Of a DNA stretch of 64,000 bases, positions 16,495 to 25,287 are shown one piece after another. Location of the stretch: the NCBI RefSeq assembly GCF_000506985.1, contig NZ_KI650979.1:1111825-1175824 (forward strand), given 5' to 3'. The position numbers were made by a program, and so were the translations under genes. Below the pieces are notes generated by a model. That model saw only the letters and a list, made by a program, of their open reading frames with translations, did not search any database and was not told where the DNA came from. The stretch's first letter is position 1; each line of letters opens with the position of its first letter. The stretch comes from Advenella kashmirensis W13003 (GTDB lineage: Bacteria > Pseudomonadota > Gammaproteobacteria > Burkholderiales > Burkholderiaceae_B).

Positions 16495-17928
16495 TTACAC
16501 CGACCAGCTGACGATCTTGCCCGGATTGAAAATATTGTTCGGGTCGTAGGCATGCTTGATGTTGCGCATGAGTTGCAGCGCGGCTTCGCCGTGTTCAGCT
16601 TTCAGAAAATCCATTTTGTGGATGCCTACACCATGCTCGCCGGTGCAGGTGCCGTCCATACGGATCGCGCGCATGACCAGCCGGCTATTGATGCCTTCAG
16701 CCTGTTTCCATTCGTTTTGATCGTCGGCATCAATCATCATGACAACATGAAAATTGCCATCGCCCACATGGCCGACAATGGACCAGGGAAAAGCCAGCGA
16801 GGCCAGATCAGCTGCCGTTTCGGTGACGCATTCGGCCAATCTGGAGATCGGCACGCACACATCCGTCGTGATACCGCGTCCACCAGGCCGCTGTTGCAGG
16901 CACGCAAAAAAGTAATTGTGCCGGGCAGTCCACAGGGCCGTGCGCTCCTCGGGTTTTTCCGCCCATTCAAACGCAGTGCCACCCTGCCCGGCCGTCAGTT
17001 CCTGCACGAGGGCAGTCTGTTCGGCAATGCCCGCCGGGGATCCGTGAAACTCAAACAGCAGTAATGGCTGTTCGGCCAGCGCGGTTTTGCTGTAAGCATT
17101 CACAGCACGCACCGCGCGTTCGTCCATGAACTCCACCCGGGCAACCGGCACGCCGCTTTGCATGATTTCGACGACGGACTGGACCGCGTTGCGCAAGCTC
17201 GGAAAAGAACATACAGCCGCAGTGACCGCTTCAGGCAGAGGATAAACACGCAGCGTGATTTCGACAATCACACCCAGCGTGCCTTCGCTCCCCACATACA
17301 AATGCGTCAGGTCATAGCCGGCAGACGATTTACGCGCACGGCTGCTGGTGCGGATGACTTCTCCCGTTGCCGTCACCACTTTAAGCGACAGCACGTTATC
17401 GCGCATGGTGCCATAGCGCACTGCATTCGTACCGGACGCACGGGTTGCGGTCATGCCGCCAATAGAGGCATGCGCACCCGGATCTATCGGAAAGAACAGG
17501 CCGGTATGACGAATCTCGTCGTTCAACTGAGTACGGATGACGCCCGGCTGCACCGTGACCGTGAAATCTTCCGGCTGGATCGCCAATACCTTGTTCATGT
17601 CGCGAAAATCAACGGTAATGCCACCCTCGATAGGCAGTACATGCCCCTCGATTGAAGAGCCTATCCCAAATGGAATCAGCGGCACATTGTGTTCGGTACA
17701 CAGCCTCACGGCGGCGGCCACGTCGTCTGTATCTTTGGGGAAGAGCACTCCGTCGGGCTGCACCGGCGGATACGCAGATTCATCACGGGCGTGATGATCA
17801 CGAACGGCATCTCCGGTTGAGAAGCGATCGCCGAAACGAGCCATAAACGCCGAGCGCGCGGCCTCCGACAAATGTCGACGCGGCGCGCCGGAATAGAATG
17901 AAGAGAGGGAAGAAGAACTGTATGCCAT
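16495..17928 (-). CDS. FAD-binding oxidase, D-lactate dehydrogenase (cytochrome)/GlcD type
   Basis: Flavoprotein of the VAO/PCMH family that probably oxidises a 2-hydroxyacid such as D-lactate. The 477 residues are the family length. PPVQPDGVLFPKDTDDVAAA near residue 50 starts the FAD domain. IPFGIGSSIEGHVLPIEGG near 85 and DPGAHASIGGMTATRASGTN near 150 are FAD-binding elements; GSEGTLGVIVEITLRVYPLP near 213 follows. The C-terminal domain holds WSIVGHVGDGNFHVVMM near 382 and GEHGVGIHKMDFL near 440, which carry the metal-binding histidines. A second, different GlcD-like gene lies 34 bases upstream. No Fe-S GlcF-type partner is present, which fits a single-subunit enzyme. Confidence 0.9.
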   Translation of the reverse strand: MAYSSSSLSSFYSGAPRRHLSEAARSAFMARFGDRFSTGDAVRDHHARDESAYPPVQPDGVLFPKDTDDVAAAVRLCTEHNVPLIPFGIGSSIEGHVLPIEGGITVDFRDMNKVLAIQPEDFTVTVQPGVIRTQLNDEIRHTGLFFPIDPGAHASIGGMTATRASGTNAVRYGTMRDNVLSLKVVTATGEVIRTSSRARKSSAGYDLTHLYVGSEGTLGVIVEITLRVYPLPEAVTAAVCSFPSLRNAVQSVVEIMQSGVPVARVEFMDERAVRAVNAYSKTALAEQPLLLFEFHGSPAGIAEQTALVQELTAGQGGTAFEWAEKPEERTALWTARHNYFFACLQQRPGGRGITTDVCVPISRLAECVTETAADLASLAFPWSIVGHVGDGNFHVVMMIDADDQNEWKQAEGINSRLVMRAIRMDGTCTGEHGVGIHKMDFLKAEHGEAALQLMRNIKHAYDPNNIFNPGKIVSWSV

Positions 17929-17962
17929 GGGTAACGGCCTTATGAAAACAGCGATAGAAATA

Positions 17963-19330
17963 TCAATCGATAATACGGGCGGCGTTCACCAGTCCTTGCG
18001 GATTGAGTGCCTGGCGGATACGTTGCATGACCTGCCGCTGGGTATCATCACGACTGTAATGGAGAAAGGGTTTCTTCAGTCGACCGATGCCATGCTCTGC
18101 AGAGATGCTGCCGTTAAAGCGGCACGTGAGCGCATAGATAGCCTCTTCAACCGGAACGATATCGGCCTCGTGCAAATGACCTGTGGTCAGGTGCAAATTG
18201 CCGTCGCCCAGATGGCCGAACAGCAGGTTGCCGGCATAAGGCCAGCGGGCGTTCAGTTCGGCCATGGTCTGTTCAATAAACGCTCCCATGTCCTTTAGCG
18301 GAATGCCTATATCGAAGGCGACAAAGGGACGCAATGACGGAAAAAGCGCGCCGATGCCATCGCGTATGGCCCACAAGTCTGCCGCCTGCTCCAGACTTTG
18401 CGGCACGATCGCATCCTGTACCGTGTCGTTCTCAAGAATGGATTCCAGAAAGGCGTCAAAGCCCGCATGGAACATTGGCGTGTCAGCACCTTCGGTTTCA
18501 AGCAGCACCGTCAGGGGCCAGACGCCCTCAAAAGGCACCGGCTTGCCCTTGACCTTTGCCGCGGCAGCAACATAGTTGTCCCACATGACTTCGAAACTGG
18601 ATAACTCGGGCAAGGCGCTGCGCGCCGCCTTCAGCAGGGGGGCGATCTGCGCGAACGAGGCCAGACCAACCAGGGCCGAGCGTCTTGCCTGTGGCCGGGG
18701 GAACAGGCGCACAACCACGCGCGTAATAATGCCCAGCGTACCTTCGGTGCCGATAAAAAGCTGCTTGATGTCCAGACCGGTATTGTTTTTGAGCGTGCGG
18801 TCCAGCATGGTCATGATCGTGCCATCGGGCAGCACTACCTCCAGCCCCAGCACCAGTTGCCGGGTCGTCCCATAACGCAGTACCCGGTTGCCTCCGGCGT
18901 TGGTCGCGACATTGCCGCCGATCTGACAGGAACCGCGCGCACCCAGATCCAGCGGGAAATACCAGCCCTTTTCTTCCACGGCGGCGCACAATGTTTCCAG
19001 CACCACCCCTGCCTGCACCAGCGCGGTCCCCCCTGCCTCGTCAATCTCTTCAATCTGGTTCAGCAACTCAAGCGAGAGCACCACGTCGCCATCATCAGGC
19101 GCTGCGCCACCGGCCAGGCCGCTGCCTCCGCCGGCGATGGTGATTTTGCGGTTTTCCTCGGCACACAGGGTTACCAAAGCGGCGACCTGGGCTACGGTGG
19201 CAGGCCGCGCCACCAGCAACGGCGTGCCGGTGCGCAGACCGCTGGCGTCCGTGCTATAGCGGGTCAGGGAAGCCGTATCGGACAGAACGCTCAGCCCTGC
19301 CGGGAGGCGGGATAAAAAAGCATCGGACAT
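17963..19330 (-). CDS. FAD-binding oxidoreductase, GlcD/D-2-hydroxyglutarate dehydrogenase type
   Basis: Second VAO-family flavoprotein of the tandem pair, 455 residues. The FAD domain shows ITIAGGGSGLAGGAAPDDG near residue 63, LDLGARGSCQIGGNVATNAG near 122 and FIGTEGTLGIITRVVVRLFP near 192. The C-terminal domain shows LLFGHLGDGNLHLTTGHLHE near 368 and SAEHGIGRLKKPFLHYSRDD near 416. It differs clearly from its neighbour in the FAD loop (ATNAGGN against ATRASGTN), so this is not a recent duplication. Members of this branch act on D-2-hydroxyglutarate, D-lactate and similar acids. It is the first gene of the set running towards dgoKA. Confidence 0.9.
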   Translation of the reverse strand: MSDAFLSRLPAGLSVLSDTASLTRYSTDASGLRTGTPLLVARPATVAQVAALVTLCAEENRKITIAGGGSGLAGGAAPDDGDVVLSLELLNQIEEIDEAGGTALVQAGVVLETLCAAVEEKGWYFPLDLGARGSCQIGGNVATNAGGNRVLRYGTTRQLVLGLEVVLPDGTIMTMLDRTLKNNTGLDIKQLFIGTEGTLGIITRVVVRLFPRPQARRSALVGLASFAQIAPLLKAARSALPELSSFEVMWDNYVAAAAKVKGKPVPFEGVWPLTVLLETEGADTPMFHAGFDAFLESILENDTVQDAIVPQSLEQAADLWAIRDGIGALFPSLRPFVAFDIGIPLKDMGAFIEQTMAELNARWPYAGNLLFGHLGDGNLHLTTGHLHEADIVPVEEAIYALTCRFNGSISAEHGIGRLKKPFLHYSRDDTQRQVMQRIRQALNPQGLVNAARIID

Positions 19331-19517
19331 GAAACGGGGGCGCTCGCATAAAATGAAGAACTATTTATTCTATCCGATAGAAGCCCGGTTGCCGTGCCCA
19401 TGACGGGTTGTCGATCACGGAGCTGCGATTTAGCCTAAATCAAAATCAGGTACCGTCGTATTTTGAACCAACGTCAGATGCAGCACCCCGCGAGCATGTT
19501 TCCCCCCGAATGATGTA

Positions 19518-19919
19518 TTAGCTCGCGTTGCAACCCTGGGCCACGACCCGGTTACGGCCTTTACCGGACACTTTCAACAAGCGGCTGCCCTGATGGGTAT
19601 TGATGGATTGTTGCGTCACTTCGCCGCTGGCAAGCCACGTGATTTTGCCGTCGGTAAAGGCCGTGGCATCGCCATCGGTATGGTCAGCGCGCTTCAGGTC
19701 ATATGTTTTGCCGGCGCTGCTGACGATGGCGCGGGTGGCCTTGTCGTTGACGAACTCATAGGCCACGCCCAGGTGGCGCTTGCCCGCGCAGGTATACACG
19801 CCCTGCAACGTCTGAGTCAGTTTTTTCTCTTCTTTCTTGCCACTGGTCGAACCGGATTGAGAGGCGCAGCCAGCCAGCACAATCGCAGTCATGATGGCGG
19901 GAATCAGGGTCAAACGCAT
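19518..19919 (-). CDS. Small lipoprotein, possibly MliC-like
   Basis: Predicted outer-membrane or periplasmic lipoprotein. I choose the ATG at 19919 (MRLTLIPAIMTAIVLAGCAS) because AAGGAAA lies just upstream; the frame is open 13 codons further. The lipobox LAGC puts the modified Cys near residue 18, leaving a mature protein of about 115 residues. A Ser/Lys-rich linker precedes a small beta-rich domain with YTCAGKRHLGVAYEF, ATRAIVSSAGKTYDL, ITWLASGE and a final Cys in VAQGCNAS. This resembles MliC-type lysozyme inhibitors (YxC...VxY...) but only weakly; I would call it an uncharacterised lipoprotein. It stands alone between the sugar-acid block and the S10 operon. Confidence 0.7.
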   Translation of the reverse strand: MRLTLIPAIMTAIVLAGCASQSGSTSGKKEEKKLTQTLQGVYTCAGKRHLGVAYEFVNDKATRAIVSSAGKTYDLKRADHTDGDATAFTDGKITWLASGEVTQQSINTHQGSRLLKVSGKGRNRVVAQGCNAS

Positions 19920-20088
19920 GATGAAATTTCCTTGTGAAAAAAAACGGGATAGATTCAAACTGCGCTCATTTCATCACAGCGATATGACACGTCATCGCAC
20001 GCGCTGCAGCAATCGGACCAGGCGTTGACAAAAAGCGACAAACAGATAAGCCGACACATTGCCAACAGGCAAACCCAAACGGCGCGCG

Positions 20089-20119
20089 CAAAAAAAAGCC
20101 ACCCTTTTCAGGGTGGCTT
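20089..20119 (-). terminator. Intrinsic terminator of the S10 operon
   Basis: On the minus strand a perfect 10-bp stem (arms 20110-20119 and 20096-20105, aagccaccct) with a four-base loop is followed by a run of eight T. It lies 90 bases after the rpsQ stop codon. This is a strong rho-independent terminator and ends the operon at S17. Confidence 0.93.
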
Positions 20120-20208
20120 GGTACTTCCTCTTCGCGTGCCGCAAGGCGGTGTTATCGCTTGCCTGTCATACTGCACAGGCTATGGATGCGACCGCCCTGG
20201 ACGTAGCA

Positions 20209-20490
20209 TCAGATGACGCGTGCAGCCTCAATAAGACGAACGACGCTCCACGATTTGCTGCGTGAAATAGGACGACCTTCAGCAATTTCTACTGTGTCGC
20301 CTTCGTTGATCTCATTAGACTCGTCATGCGCTTTGTACTTGTTTGAACGGACCACGATTTTGCCGTAGATGGGGTGCTTCACGCGACGCTCTACCAGAAC
20401 GACGACGGATTTGTCCATCTTGTTGCTAACCACTTTACCGATCAGGGTACGCTGACGCTTTGCGGGTGTCGTTTGCGTTGTTTCGCTCAT
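20209..20490 (-). CDS. rpsQ: 30S ribosomal protein S17
   Basis: Primary 16S rRNA-binding small-subunit protein of 93 residues. After a short N-terminal extension come [20 protein letters not shown] near residue 14 and [20 protein letters not shown] near 33, with [19 protein letters not shown] near 63, as in bacterial S17. It is the last gene of this operon, one base after rpmC, and is followed by a strong terminator. In Escherichia coli S17 also ends the S10 operon, with rplN (L14) opening the next one; here rplN does not follow within the window. Confidence 0.97.
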   Translation of the reverse strand: MSETTQTTPAKRQRTLIGKVVSNKMDKSVVVLVERRVKHPIYGKIVVRSNKYKAHDESNEINEGDTVEIAEGRPISRSKSWSVVRLIEAARVI

Positions 20491-20491
20491 A

Positions 20492-20686
20492 TTACTTACC
20501 TGCAGCTTTTTCAGTCATGACCGTACGGACACGCGCAATGTCGCGACGCACTTTCAATAACTGGCTTGTGTTGGACAGCTGCTGAGTGGCGCGCTGCATA
20601 CGCAGGCTAAATTGTGCCCTCAACAGGCTTTCGAGCTCTTTGGACAGCTCGGTCGTCTCTTTCGAACGGAGTTCACTTGCTTTCAT
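20492..20686 (-). CDS. rpmC: 50S ribosomal protein L29
   Basis: Small large-subunit protein near the peptide exit tunnel, 64 residues. The longer open frame begins inside rplP, but the ATG at 20686 ([20 protein letters not shown]) has AAGGAGAG upstream and matches the usual L29 start. The two-helix coiled hairpin is evident from [20 protein letters not shown] and [12 protein letters not shown]. It lies between rplP (10 bases) and rpsQ (1 base). Confidence 0.96.
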   Translation of the reverse strand: MKASELRSKETTELSKELESLLRAQFSLRMQRATQQLSNTSQLLKVRRDIARVRTVMTEKAAGK

Positions 20687-20696
20687 GAATCTCTCC

Positions 20697-21113
20697 TTAA
20701 GCGCCGAAGTGACGTGTGACAAACGTTGTCGCGATTGGCAGCTTGGCAGCTGCCAGACGGAACGCTTCACGTGCCAGCTCTTCGCTGACGCCGTCCATTT
20801 CGTACAATACTTTACCAGGCTGGATCTCGGCTACCCAGTACTCCGGGTTACCTTTACCGTTACCCATCCGGACCTCAGCAGGTTTCTGAGAGATCGGCTT
20901 GTCTGGGAAAATACGGATCCAGATACGGCCGCCACGTTTAATGTGACGGGTCATGGCACGACGGGCTGCCTCGATCTGGCGAGCAGTCAGACGACCGCGA
21001 CCAGTGGCTTTCAGACCGAAGTCGCCAAAGTTAACATTGGTACCGCGAGTAGCCAGGCCAGTGTTGCGGCCTTTCTGCTCTTTACGGTATTTCCTGCGTG
21101 CTGGTGACAACAT
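20697..21113 (-). CDS. rplP: 50S ribosomal protein L16
   Basis: Large-subunit protein at the A-site and central protuberance, 138 residues, normal length. It begins [19 protein letters not shown] and contains [20 protein letters not shown] near residue 28, [20 protein letters not shown] near 57, and [20 protein letters not shown] near 80, all diagnostic. It lies two bases after rpsC and ten before rpmC. Confidence 0.97.
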   Translation of the reverse strand: MLSPARRKYRKEQKGRNTGLATRGTNVNFGDFGLKATGRGRLTARQIEAARRAMTRHIKRGGRIWIRIFPDKPISQKPAEVRMGNGKGNPEYWVAEIQPGKVLYEMDGVSEELAREAFRLAAAKLPIATTFVTRHFGA

Positions 21114-21115
21114 AA

Positions 21116-21919
21116 TTATTCTCCTTCTGTCGCTGCTGCGGCTGGCGCTGCAGCATCACCGGCTTTGCGACCGCTGTTGCGACCACGGCCGCCTGGACGA
21201 CGCTGTCCGTCAGGACGGTCACCACGAGGACGACGTGGGCGGCGCTCGTCTTCACGAGGCGCAGCAGCCACTTCAGCTGGCATTTCGCCGTTTGGCAGCA
21301 GATCACCTTTGTAAACCCAGACTTTGATACCGATGATACCGTATGTAGTCTGTGCTTCAGAGGTGCCGTAATCGATGATGGCGCGCAGTGTGTGCAGAGG
21401 CACACGACCTTCGCGATACCATTCGGTACGGGCGATTTCAATACCGTTCAGACGGCCGGAAGACATGATCTTGATACCTTGCGCACCCAGGCGCATGGCG
21501 TTCTGCATCGCGCGTTTCATGGCGCGGCGGAACATGATCCGTTTTTCCAGCTGCTGGGCGATCGAATCGGCGATCAGCTGAGCATCGGTTTCCGGCTTGC
21601 GGATTTCTTCGATATTGACGTGGACCGGCACACCCATCAGGCGTTGCAGATCGGACTTCAGGCTCTCGATATCCTCGCCGCGCTTACCGATGACAACACC
21701 GGGACGTGCAGAAAAGACGGTAATCCGTGCATTTTTTGCAGGACGCTCGATCAGGACGCGACCGACGGACGCATTTTTCAGTTTGCGTTTCAGGTACTCG
21801 CGAACACGGACGTCTTCGGCCAGCATAGCGCCGTAGTTTTTATCGTCTGCGTACCAGCGTGAGCTCCAGTTACGGTTAACTGCGAGACGGAACCCGGTAG
21901 GGTGAATTTTCTGACCCAT
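21116..21919 (-). CDS. rpsC: 30S ribosomal protein S3
   Basis: Small-subunit protein at the mRNA entry channel, 267 residues, longer than the about 233 residues of E. coli S3. It begins [20 protein letters not shown]. The KH domain contains [20 protein letters not shown] near residue 74, and the C-terminal domain [20 protein letters not shown] near 147. The last about 50 residues are a low-complexity Arg/Gly/Pro/Ala tail ([20 protein letters not shown]), an extension also seen in Bordetella relatives as far as I recall. It is preceded by rplV and followed two bases later by rplP. Confidence 0.97.
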   Translation of the reverse strand: MGQKIHPTGFRLAVNRNWSSRWYADDKNYGAMLAEDVRVREYLKRKLKNASVGRVLIERPAKNARITVFSARPGVVIGKRGEDIESLKSDLQRLMGVPVHVNIEEIRKPETDAQLIADSIAQQLEKRIMFRRAMKRAMQNAMRLGAQGIKIMSSGRLNGIEIARTEWYREGRVPLHTLRAIIDYGTSEAQTTYGIIGIKVWVYKGDLLPNGEMPAEVAAAPREDERRPRRPRGDRPDGQRRPGGRGRNSGRKAGDAAAPAAAATEGE

Positions 21920-21928
21920 TGTGACTCC

Positions 21929-22258
21929 TTATGCGCCGACTTTGACCACAATGTGGCAAGTCTGCTTCTCGATACGGTTACCGCGGCCCTTGGCCCTTGC
22001 GGAGAATCGCTTCATTGACTGAGCTTTGTCGACATAGATCGTTGTGACTTTCAGTTCGTCAATATCGGCACCATCATTGTGCTCGGCATTCGCAATTGCG
22101 GATTCGAGCGCTTTTTTGACGATACCAGCGGCTTTTTTTGGTGTGAATGTAAGGATATTCAACGCATGTGCCACAGACTTGCCACGGACCATGTCCGCAA
22201 CCAGACGGGTTTTTTGCGCAGAGATATGTACACCACGAATAACGGCTGTAGTTTCCAT
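21929..22258 (-). CDS. rplV: 50S ribosomal protein L22
   Basis: Large-subunit protein lining the exit tunnel, 109 residues. It begins [20 protein letters not shown] and shows [20 protein letters not shown] near residue 25 and the beta-hairpin region [20 protein letters not shown] near 81, where macrolide-resistance changes occur in other species; I see no deletion there. It lies three bases after rpsS and nine before rpsC. Confidence 0.97.
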   Translation of the reverse strand: METTAVIRGVHISAQKTRLVADMVRGKSVAHALNILTFTPKKAAGIVKKALESAIANAEHNDGADIDELKVTTIYVDKAQSMKRFSARAKGRGNRIEKQTCHIVVKVGA

Positions 22259-22261
22259 CGC

Positions 22262-22537
22262 TTACCTCTTAGACTTTTTGTCTGCAGCATGGCCCTTGTA
22301 TGTACGGGTATGTGCAAACTCGCCAAGCTTGTGACCAACCATATTTTCGTTCACATACACAGGCACGTGTTGACGGCCATTGTGAACAGCAATTGTCAAG
22401 CCGATGAAGTCAGGCAGGATGGTTGAACGACGCGACCAGGTTTTGATCGGTTTTTTCTCTTTCCCATCGACGGCGGCATCCACTTTTTTCAGCAAGTGGG
22501 CGTCTACGAAAGGACCTTTTTTAATAGAACGTGACAT
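22262..22537 (-). CDS. rpsS: 30S ribosomal protein S19
   Basis: Small-subunit head protein, 91 residues. It begins [19 protein letters not shown] and includes [20 protein letters not shown] near residue 31 and [20 protein letters not shown] near 57, with the basic tail [10 protein letters not shown]. It lies 12 bases after rplB and three before rplV. Confidence 0.97.
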   Translation of the reverse strand: MSRSIKKGPFVDAHLLKKVDAAVDGKEKKPIKTWSRRSTILPDFIGLTIAVHNGRQHVPVYVNENMVGHKLGEFAHTRTYKGHAADKKSKR

Positions 22538-22549
22538 TTAGTTCGCCCC

Positions 22550-23377
22550 TTATTTACGCTTGCGACGTGACACAATCATTGAGTCAGTACGCTTGTTGCG
22601 GCGGGTTTTGAAGCCTTTGGACGGTGTACCCCATGGGCTGACCGGCTCACGAGCTTCGCCTGTACGGCCTTCACCACCACCGTGTGGGTGATCAACCGGG
22701 TTCATGGCAACACCACGAACGGTCGGACGAATACCACGCCAACGCATCGCACCGGCTTTACCGTATTGACGCAGGCTGTGTTCTTCATTGCCGACTTCAC
22801 CGATTGTCGCGCGGCAGTCGATATGAACGCGGCGAACTTCACCAGAGCGCAGGCGGACCTGGGCGTAAATGCCTTCACGGGCCATCAGAACAGCGGATGC
22901 ACCAGCGGAACGGGCGATTTGCGCGCCTTTTCCTGGCAGCATTTCGATGCAATGGATGGTTGAACCGATAGGGATGTTGCGAATCGGCATGGTGTTACCC
23001 ACGCGGATAGGCACTTCCTTGCCGGACAACAGTGATGCACCGACAGCCAGGCCACGAGGAGCGATGATGTAGCGACGCTCGCCGTCTGCATAGCAAAGCA
23101 GGGCAATGTGTGCAGTACGGTTCGGATCGTATTCCAGGCGTTCTACTTTGGCAGGAATGCCATCTTTGTTGCGACGGAAATCGACCAGACGGTAATGGCT
23201 TTTATGACCACCGCCACGATGACGAATGGTGATATGACCGTTGTTGTTACGGCCGGAACCACGTTTCTGGTGCTCAACCAGAGCTGCGTAAGGCGCACCT
23301 TTATGCAGATCGGCGTGCACAACCTTGATCATGCCGCGACGGCCGGCAGAGGTTGGTTTTGTTTTAACTAAGGCCAT
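22550..23377 (-). CDS. rplB: 50S ribosomal protein L2
   Basis: Primary 23S rRNA-binding protein required for subunit joining and peptidyl transferase activity, 275 residues. It shows [20 protein letters not shown] near residue 42, [20 protein letters not shown] near 127, and the peptidyl-transferase loop [20 protein letters not shown] near 222 with the essential His. It ends in [16 protein letters not shown]. It lies one base after rplW and 12 before rpsS. Confidence 0.98.
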   Translation of the reverse strand: MALVKTKPTSAGRRGMIKVVHADLHKGAPYAALVEHQKRGSGRNNNGHITIRHRGGGHKSHYRLVDFRRNKDGIPAKVERLEYDPNRTAHIALLCYADGERRYIIAPRGLAVGASLLSGKEVPIRVGNTMPIRNIPIGSTIHCIEMLPGKGAQIARSAGASAVLMAREGIYAQVRLRSGEVRRVHIDCRATIGEVGNEEHSLRQYGKAGAMRWRGIRPTVRGVAMNPVDHPHGGGEGRTGEAREPVSPWGTPSKGFKTRRNKRTDSMIVSRRKRK

Positions 23378-23378
23378 C

Positions 23379-23681
23379 TCAGTTTACCTCCGTAAAGTCA
23401 AGTTCCTGACCTTTCTTCAGTGAAACGTAGGCAATACGGTTGGTTTTGCGACGACCGGTAAAACGGCCTGAGCGCTTGACCTTACCTTTACGGTTCAGTA
23501 CAGAAACGGAATCGACTTCAACTTTGAACAGCATTTCAACAGCTGCTTTCACTTCGGGCTTGGTTGCATCGGGTGCAACACGCAGCGCGATTTGGGGTTT
23601 CGCACCAGATTCGGCGATGAAAGTCGCTTTCTCGGTGATGACGGGTGCCAAAATCACTTGCAATAGACGTTCTGCTTTCAT
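23379..23681 (-). CDS. rplW: 50S ribosomal protein L23
   Basis: Exit-tunnel protein that docks trigger factor and SRP, 100 residues. It begins [20 protein letters not shown] and has [20 protein letters not shown] near residue 52, containing the trigger-factor binding Glu region, and [20 protein letters not shown] near 73. It overlaps the end of rplD by four bases. Confidence 0.97.
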   Translation of the reverse strand: MKAERLLQVILAPVITEKATFIAESGAKPQIALRVAPDATKPEVKAAVEMLFKVEVDSVSVLNRKGKVKRSGRFTGRRKTNRIAYVSLKKGQELDFTEVN

Positions 23682-24298
23682 CCCAGCATCTCCTCGAATT
23701 GAGCGATAGCTGCTTTGGTGATCAGCACTTTTTTGTAGTGGACCAGAGACAGCGGATCAGCGTAACGCGGTTCTACAACAGCTACGTGCGGCAGATTGCG
23801 AGTTGCCAGGTAGGTGTTTTCATCAACGGTGTCGGTGATGATCAGAACGGAATCCAGACCCATTGCTTTGAGTTTTGACGCAGCCAGTTTTGTTTTAGGC
23901 GTGTCAAAAGTGAAAGCGTCGACAACGGCGATGCGATCTTCGCGAGCCAGTTGAGACAGGATCGAACGGATACCCGCGCGATACATTTTTTTGTTGACTT
24001 TCTGGCTGAAGTTTTCTTCAGGAGAGTTCGGGAATGCACGACCACCTCCACGCCAGATGGGAGAGGATGTCATACCGGCACGAGCGCGGCCGGTACCTTT
24101 CTGGCGCCATGGCTTTTTCGTGCTGTGTTTGACCTGTTCGCGGTCTTTCTGGGCGCGATTACCGGCGCGTGCATTTGCCTGATAGGCAATCACGACCTGG
24201 TGAATCAGCGCTTCATTGAAGTCGCGACCAAAGATGGTGTCAGGTGCGCTGACGGTTGCGTCAGACTGGCCCTGATCGTTCAGGAGCTTAAGATCCAT
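23678..24298 (-). CDS. rplD: 50S ribosomal protein L4
   Basis: Large-subunit protein of 206 residues with a tunnel-lining loop. It starts [20 protein letters not shown]; the loop region is [20 protein letters not shown] near residue 59 followed by [20 protein letters not shown]. The C-terminal domain includes [20 protein letters not shown] near 147. In E. coli L4 represses the S10 operon by binding its leader and RNase E; whether it still controls rplC here, where the operon lacks rpsJ at its head, is an open question. Its start overlaps the rplC stop by one base. Confidence 0.97.
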   Translation of the reverse strand: MDLKLLNDQGQSDATVSAPDTIFGRDFNEALIHQVVIAYQANARAGNRAQKDREQVKHSTKKPWRQKGTGRARAGMTSSPIWRGGGRAFPNSPEENFSQKVNKKMYRAGIRSILSQLAREDRIAVVDAFTFDTPKTKLAASKLKAMGLDSVLIITDTVDENTYLATRNLPHVAVVEPRYADPLSLVHYKKVLITKAAIAQFEEMLG

Positions 24299-24987
24299 TA
24301 TTTGGCTCCTTTCGCAGACATTTTGATGGCCGGCAGAACCACGACGTCGCCATTCTTGTGGCCGGGCACTGCTCCACGAACCATCAGAAGACCACGCTCG
24401 GCGTCAACACGGATGACATCAAGATTTTGAACGGTACGGGTTACATCACCCAGATGACCGGACATGCGTTTACCAGGAAAAATACGACCCGGATCCTGTG
24501 CCTGACCGATAGAACCAGGAACACGGTGTGACCGGGAGTTACCGTGAGAAGCGCGCTGGGAACCAAAGTTGTGACGCTTGATGGTACCTGCGAAACCTTT
24601 ACCGATTGTTGTGCCTTGCACATCAACCTTCTGGCCGGCTTCGAAAACGCTTTCGACGGCTACAACGGCACCGGCTGTAAATTCAGCGGCTTTTGCAGGA
24701 TCGAGACGGAATTCTTTAAGGATAGAACCGGCTTCTGCACCGGCTTTTGCGTAGTGACCTGCTTGCGCCTTTGTCACACGGCTTGCACGGCGTTCGCCGT
24801 AGGCAACCTGAACGGCAGCATAGCCGTCTGTGTCCAGAGACTTGACCTGGGTAACGCGGTTGTTGGATACGTCCAGCACGGTGACAGGGATTGACTCGCC
24901 TTCTTCCGTGAAGATACGCATCATGCCAACCTTGCGACCAACCAGTCCCAGCCGATGAGCGGCAGGCGTAGGTGTCGTATTCGACAT
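24298..24987 (-). CDS. rplC: 50S ribosomal protein L3
   Basis: Primary assembly protein of the large subunit. Two ATG codons lie in tandem (24990 and 24987) behind GGAG; the second gives better spacing, so I use it (229 residues). The sequence has [20 protein letters not shown] near residue 12, then [20 protein letters not shown] near 125 and [20 protein letters not shown] near 170 with the conserved methylated-Gln segment. It is normally preceded directly by rpsJ. Here the upstream gene is an FGGY kinase and rpsJ lies 38.6 kb away; a good promoter and about 225 bases of leader precede rplC instead. Confidence 0.97.
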   Translation of the reverse strand: MSNTTPTPAAHRLGLVGRKVGMMRIFTEEGESIPVTVLDVSNNRVTQVKSLDTDGYAAVQVAYGERRASRVTKAQAGHYAKAGAEAGSILKEFRLDPAKAAEFTAGAVVAVESVFEAGQKVDVQGTTIGKGFAGTIKRHNFGSQRASHGNSRSHRVPGSIGQAQDPGRIFPGKRMSGHLGDVTRTVQNLDVIRVDAERGLLMVRGAVPGHKNGDVVVLPAIKMSAKGAK

Positions 24988-25287
24988 CATTTTCTCCAAT
25001 TCCCAGCTACGATTGGCTGGGGCTAAATTTAATTTAATTCATCCGGTGAACTCAAGACAGCAACGCTTTGTCTTCCCGAACAACAATACCGCCTGAAGAA
25101 GGTGGACTCGATTTGATCAAACAACTCAAGGCGCACACGCAGCATGATCATGCCCGTGACGCGCCCAAAATCCAGTAAAACCGACCAAATGGCGAACCCA
25201 ACTACAGTGGTTAGCCTGTGACTATAGCATTATGCGAGCCCTCTGGCAAGTAAAATTACCGGTTCCCGTCGGAAAAGCCACGCAGAA
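24988..25287 (-). promoter_or_regulatory. Leader and promoter region of the rplC operon
   Basis: No gene is visible in this stretch. It holds the promoter at 25221-25249, a perfect 12-bp palindrome gcatgatcatgc (25142-25153), an AT-rich segment (25020-25035), and a short hairpin close to the rplC ribosome binding site (ccagc at 25016-25020 pairing with gctgg 25005-25009 region). A transcript from the promoter would carry a leader of about 225 nucleotides. An autoregulatory leader bound by L4 or another r-protein is possible but not shown. Confidence 0.45.
25221..25249 (-). promoter_or_regulatory. rplCp: Sigma70-type promoter for the rplC-rpsQ operon
   Basis: Minus strand TTGCCA (25244-25249) and TATAGT (25221-25226) are separated by exactly 17 bases, each matching consensus at five of six or better. 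This is the only strong promoter I see between the FGGY kinase stop codon (25288) and rplC, and explains how rplC-rpsQ can be expressed away from rpsJ. Confidence 0.65.
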
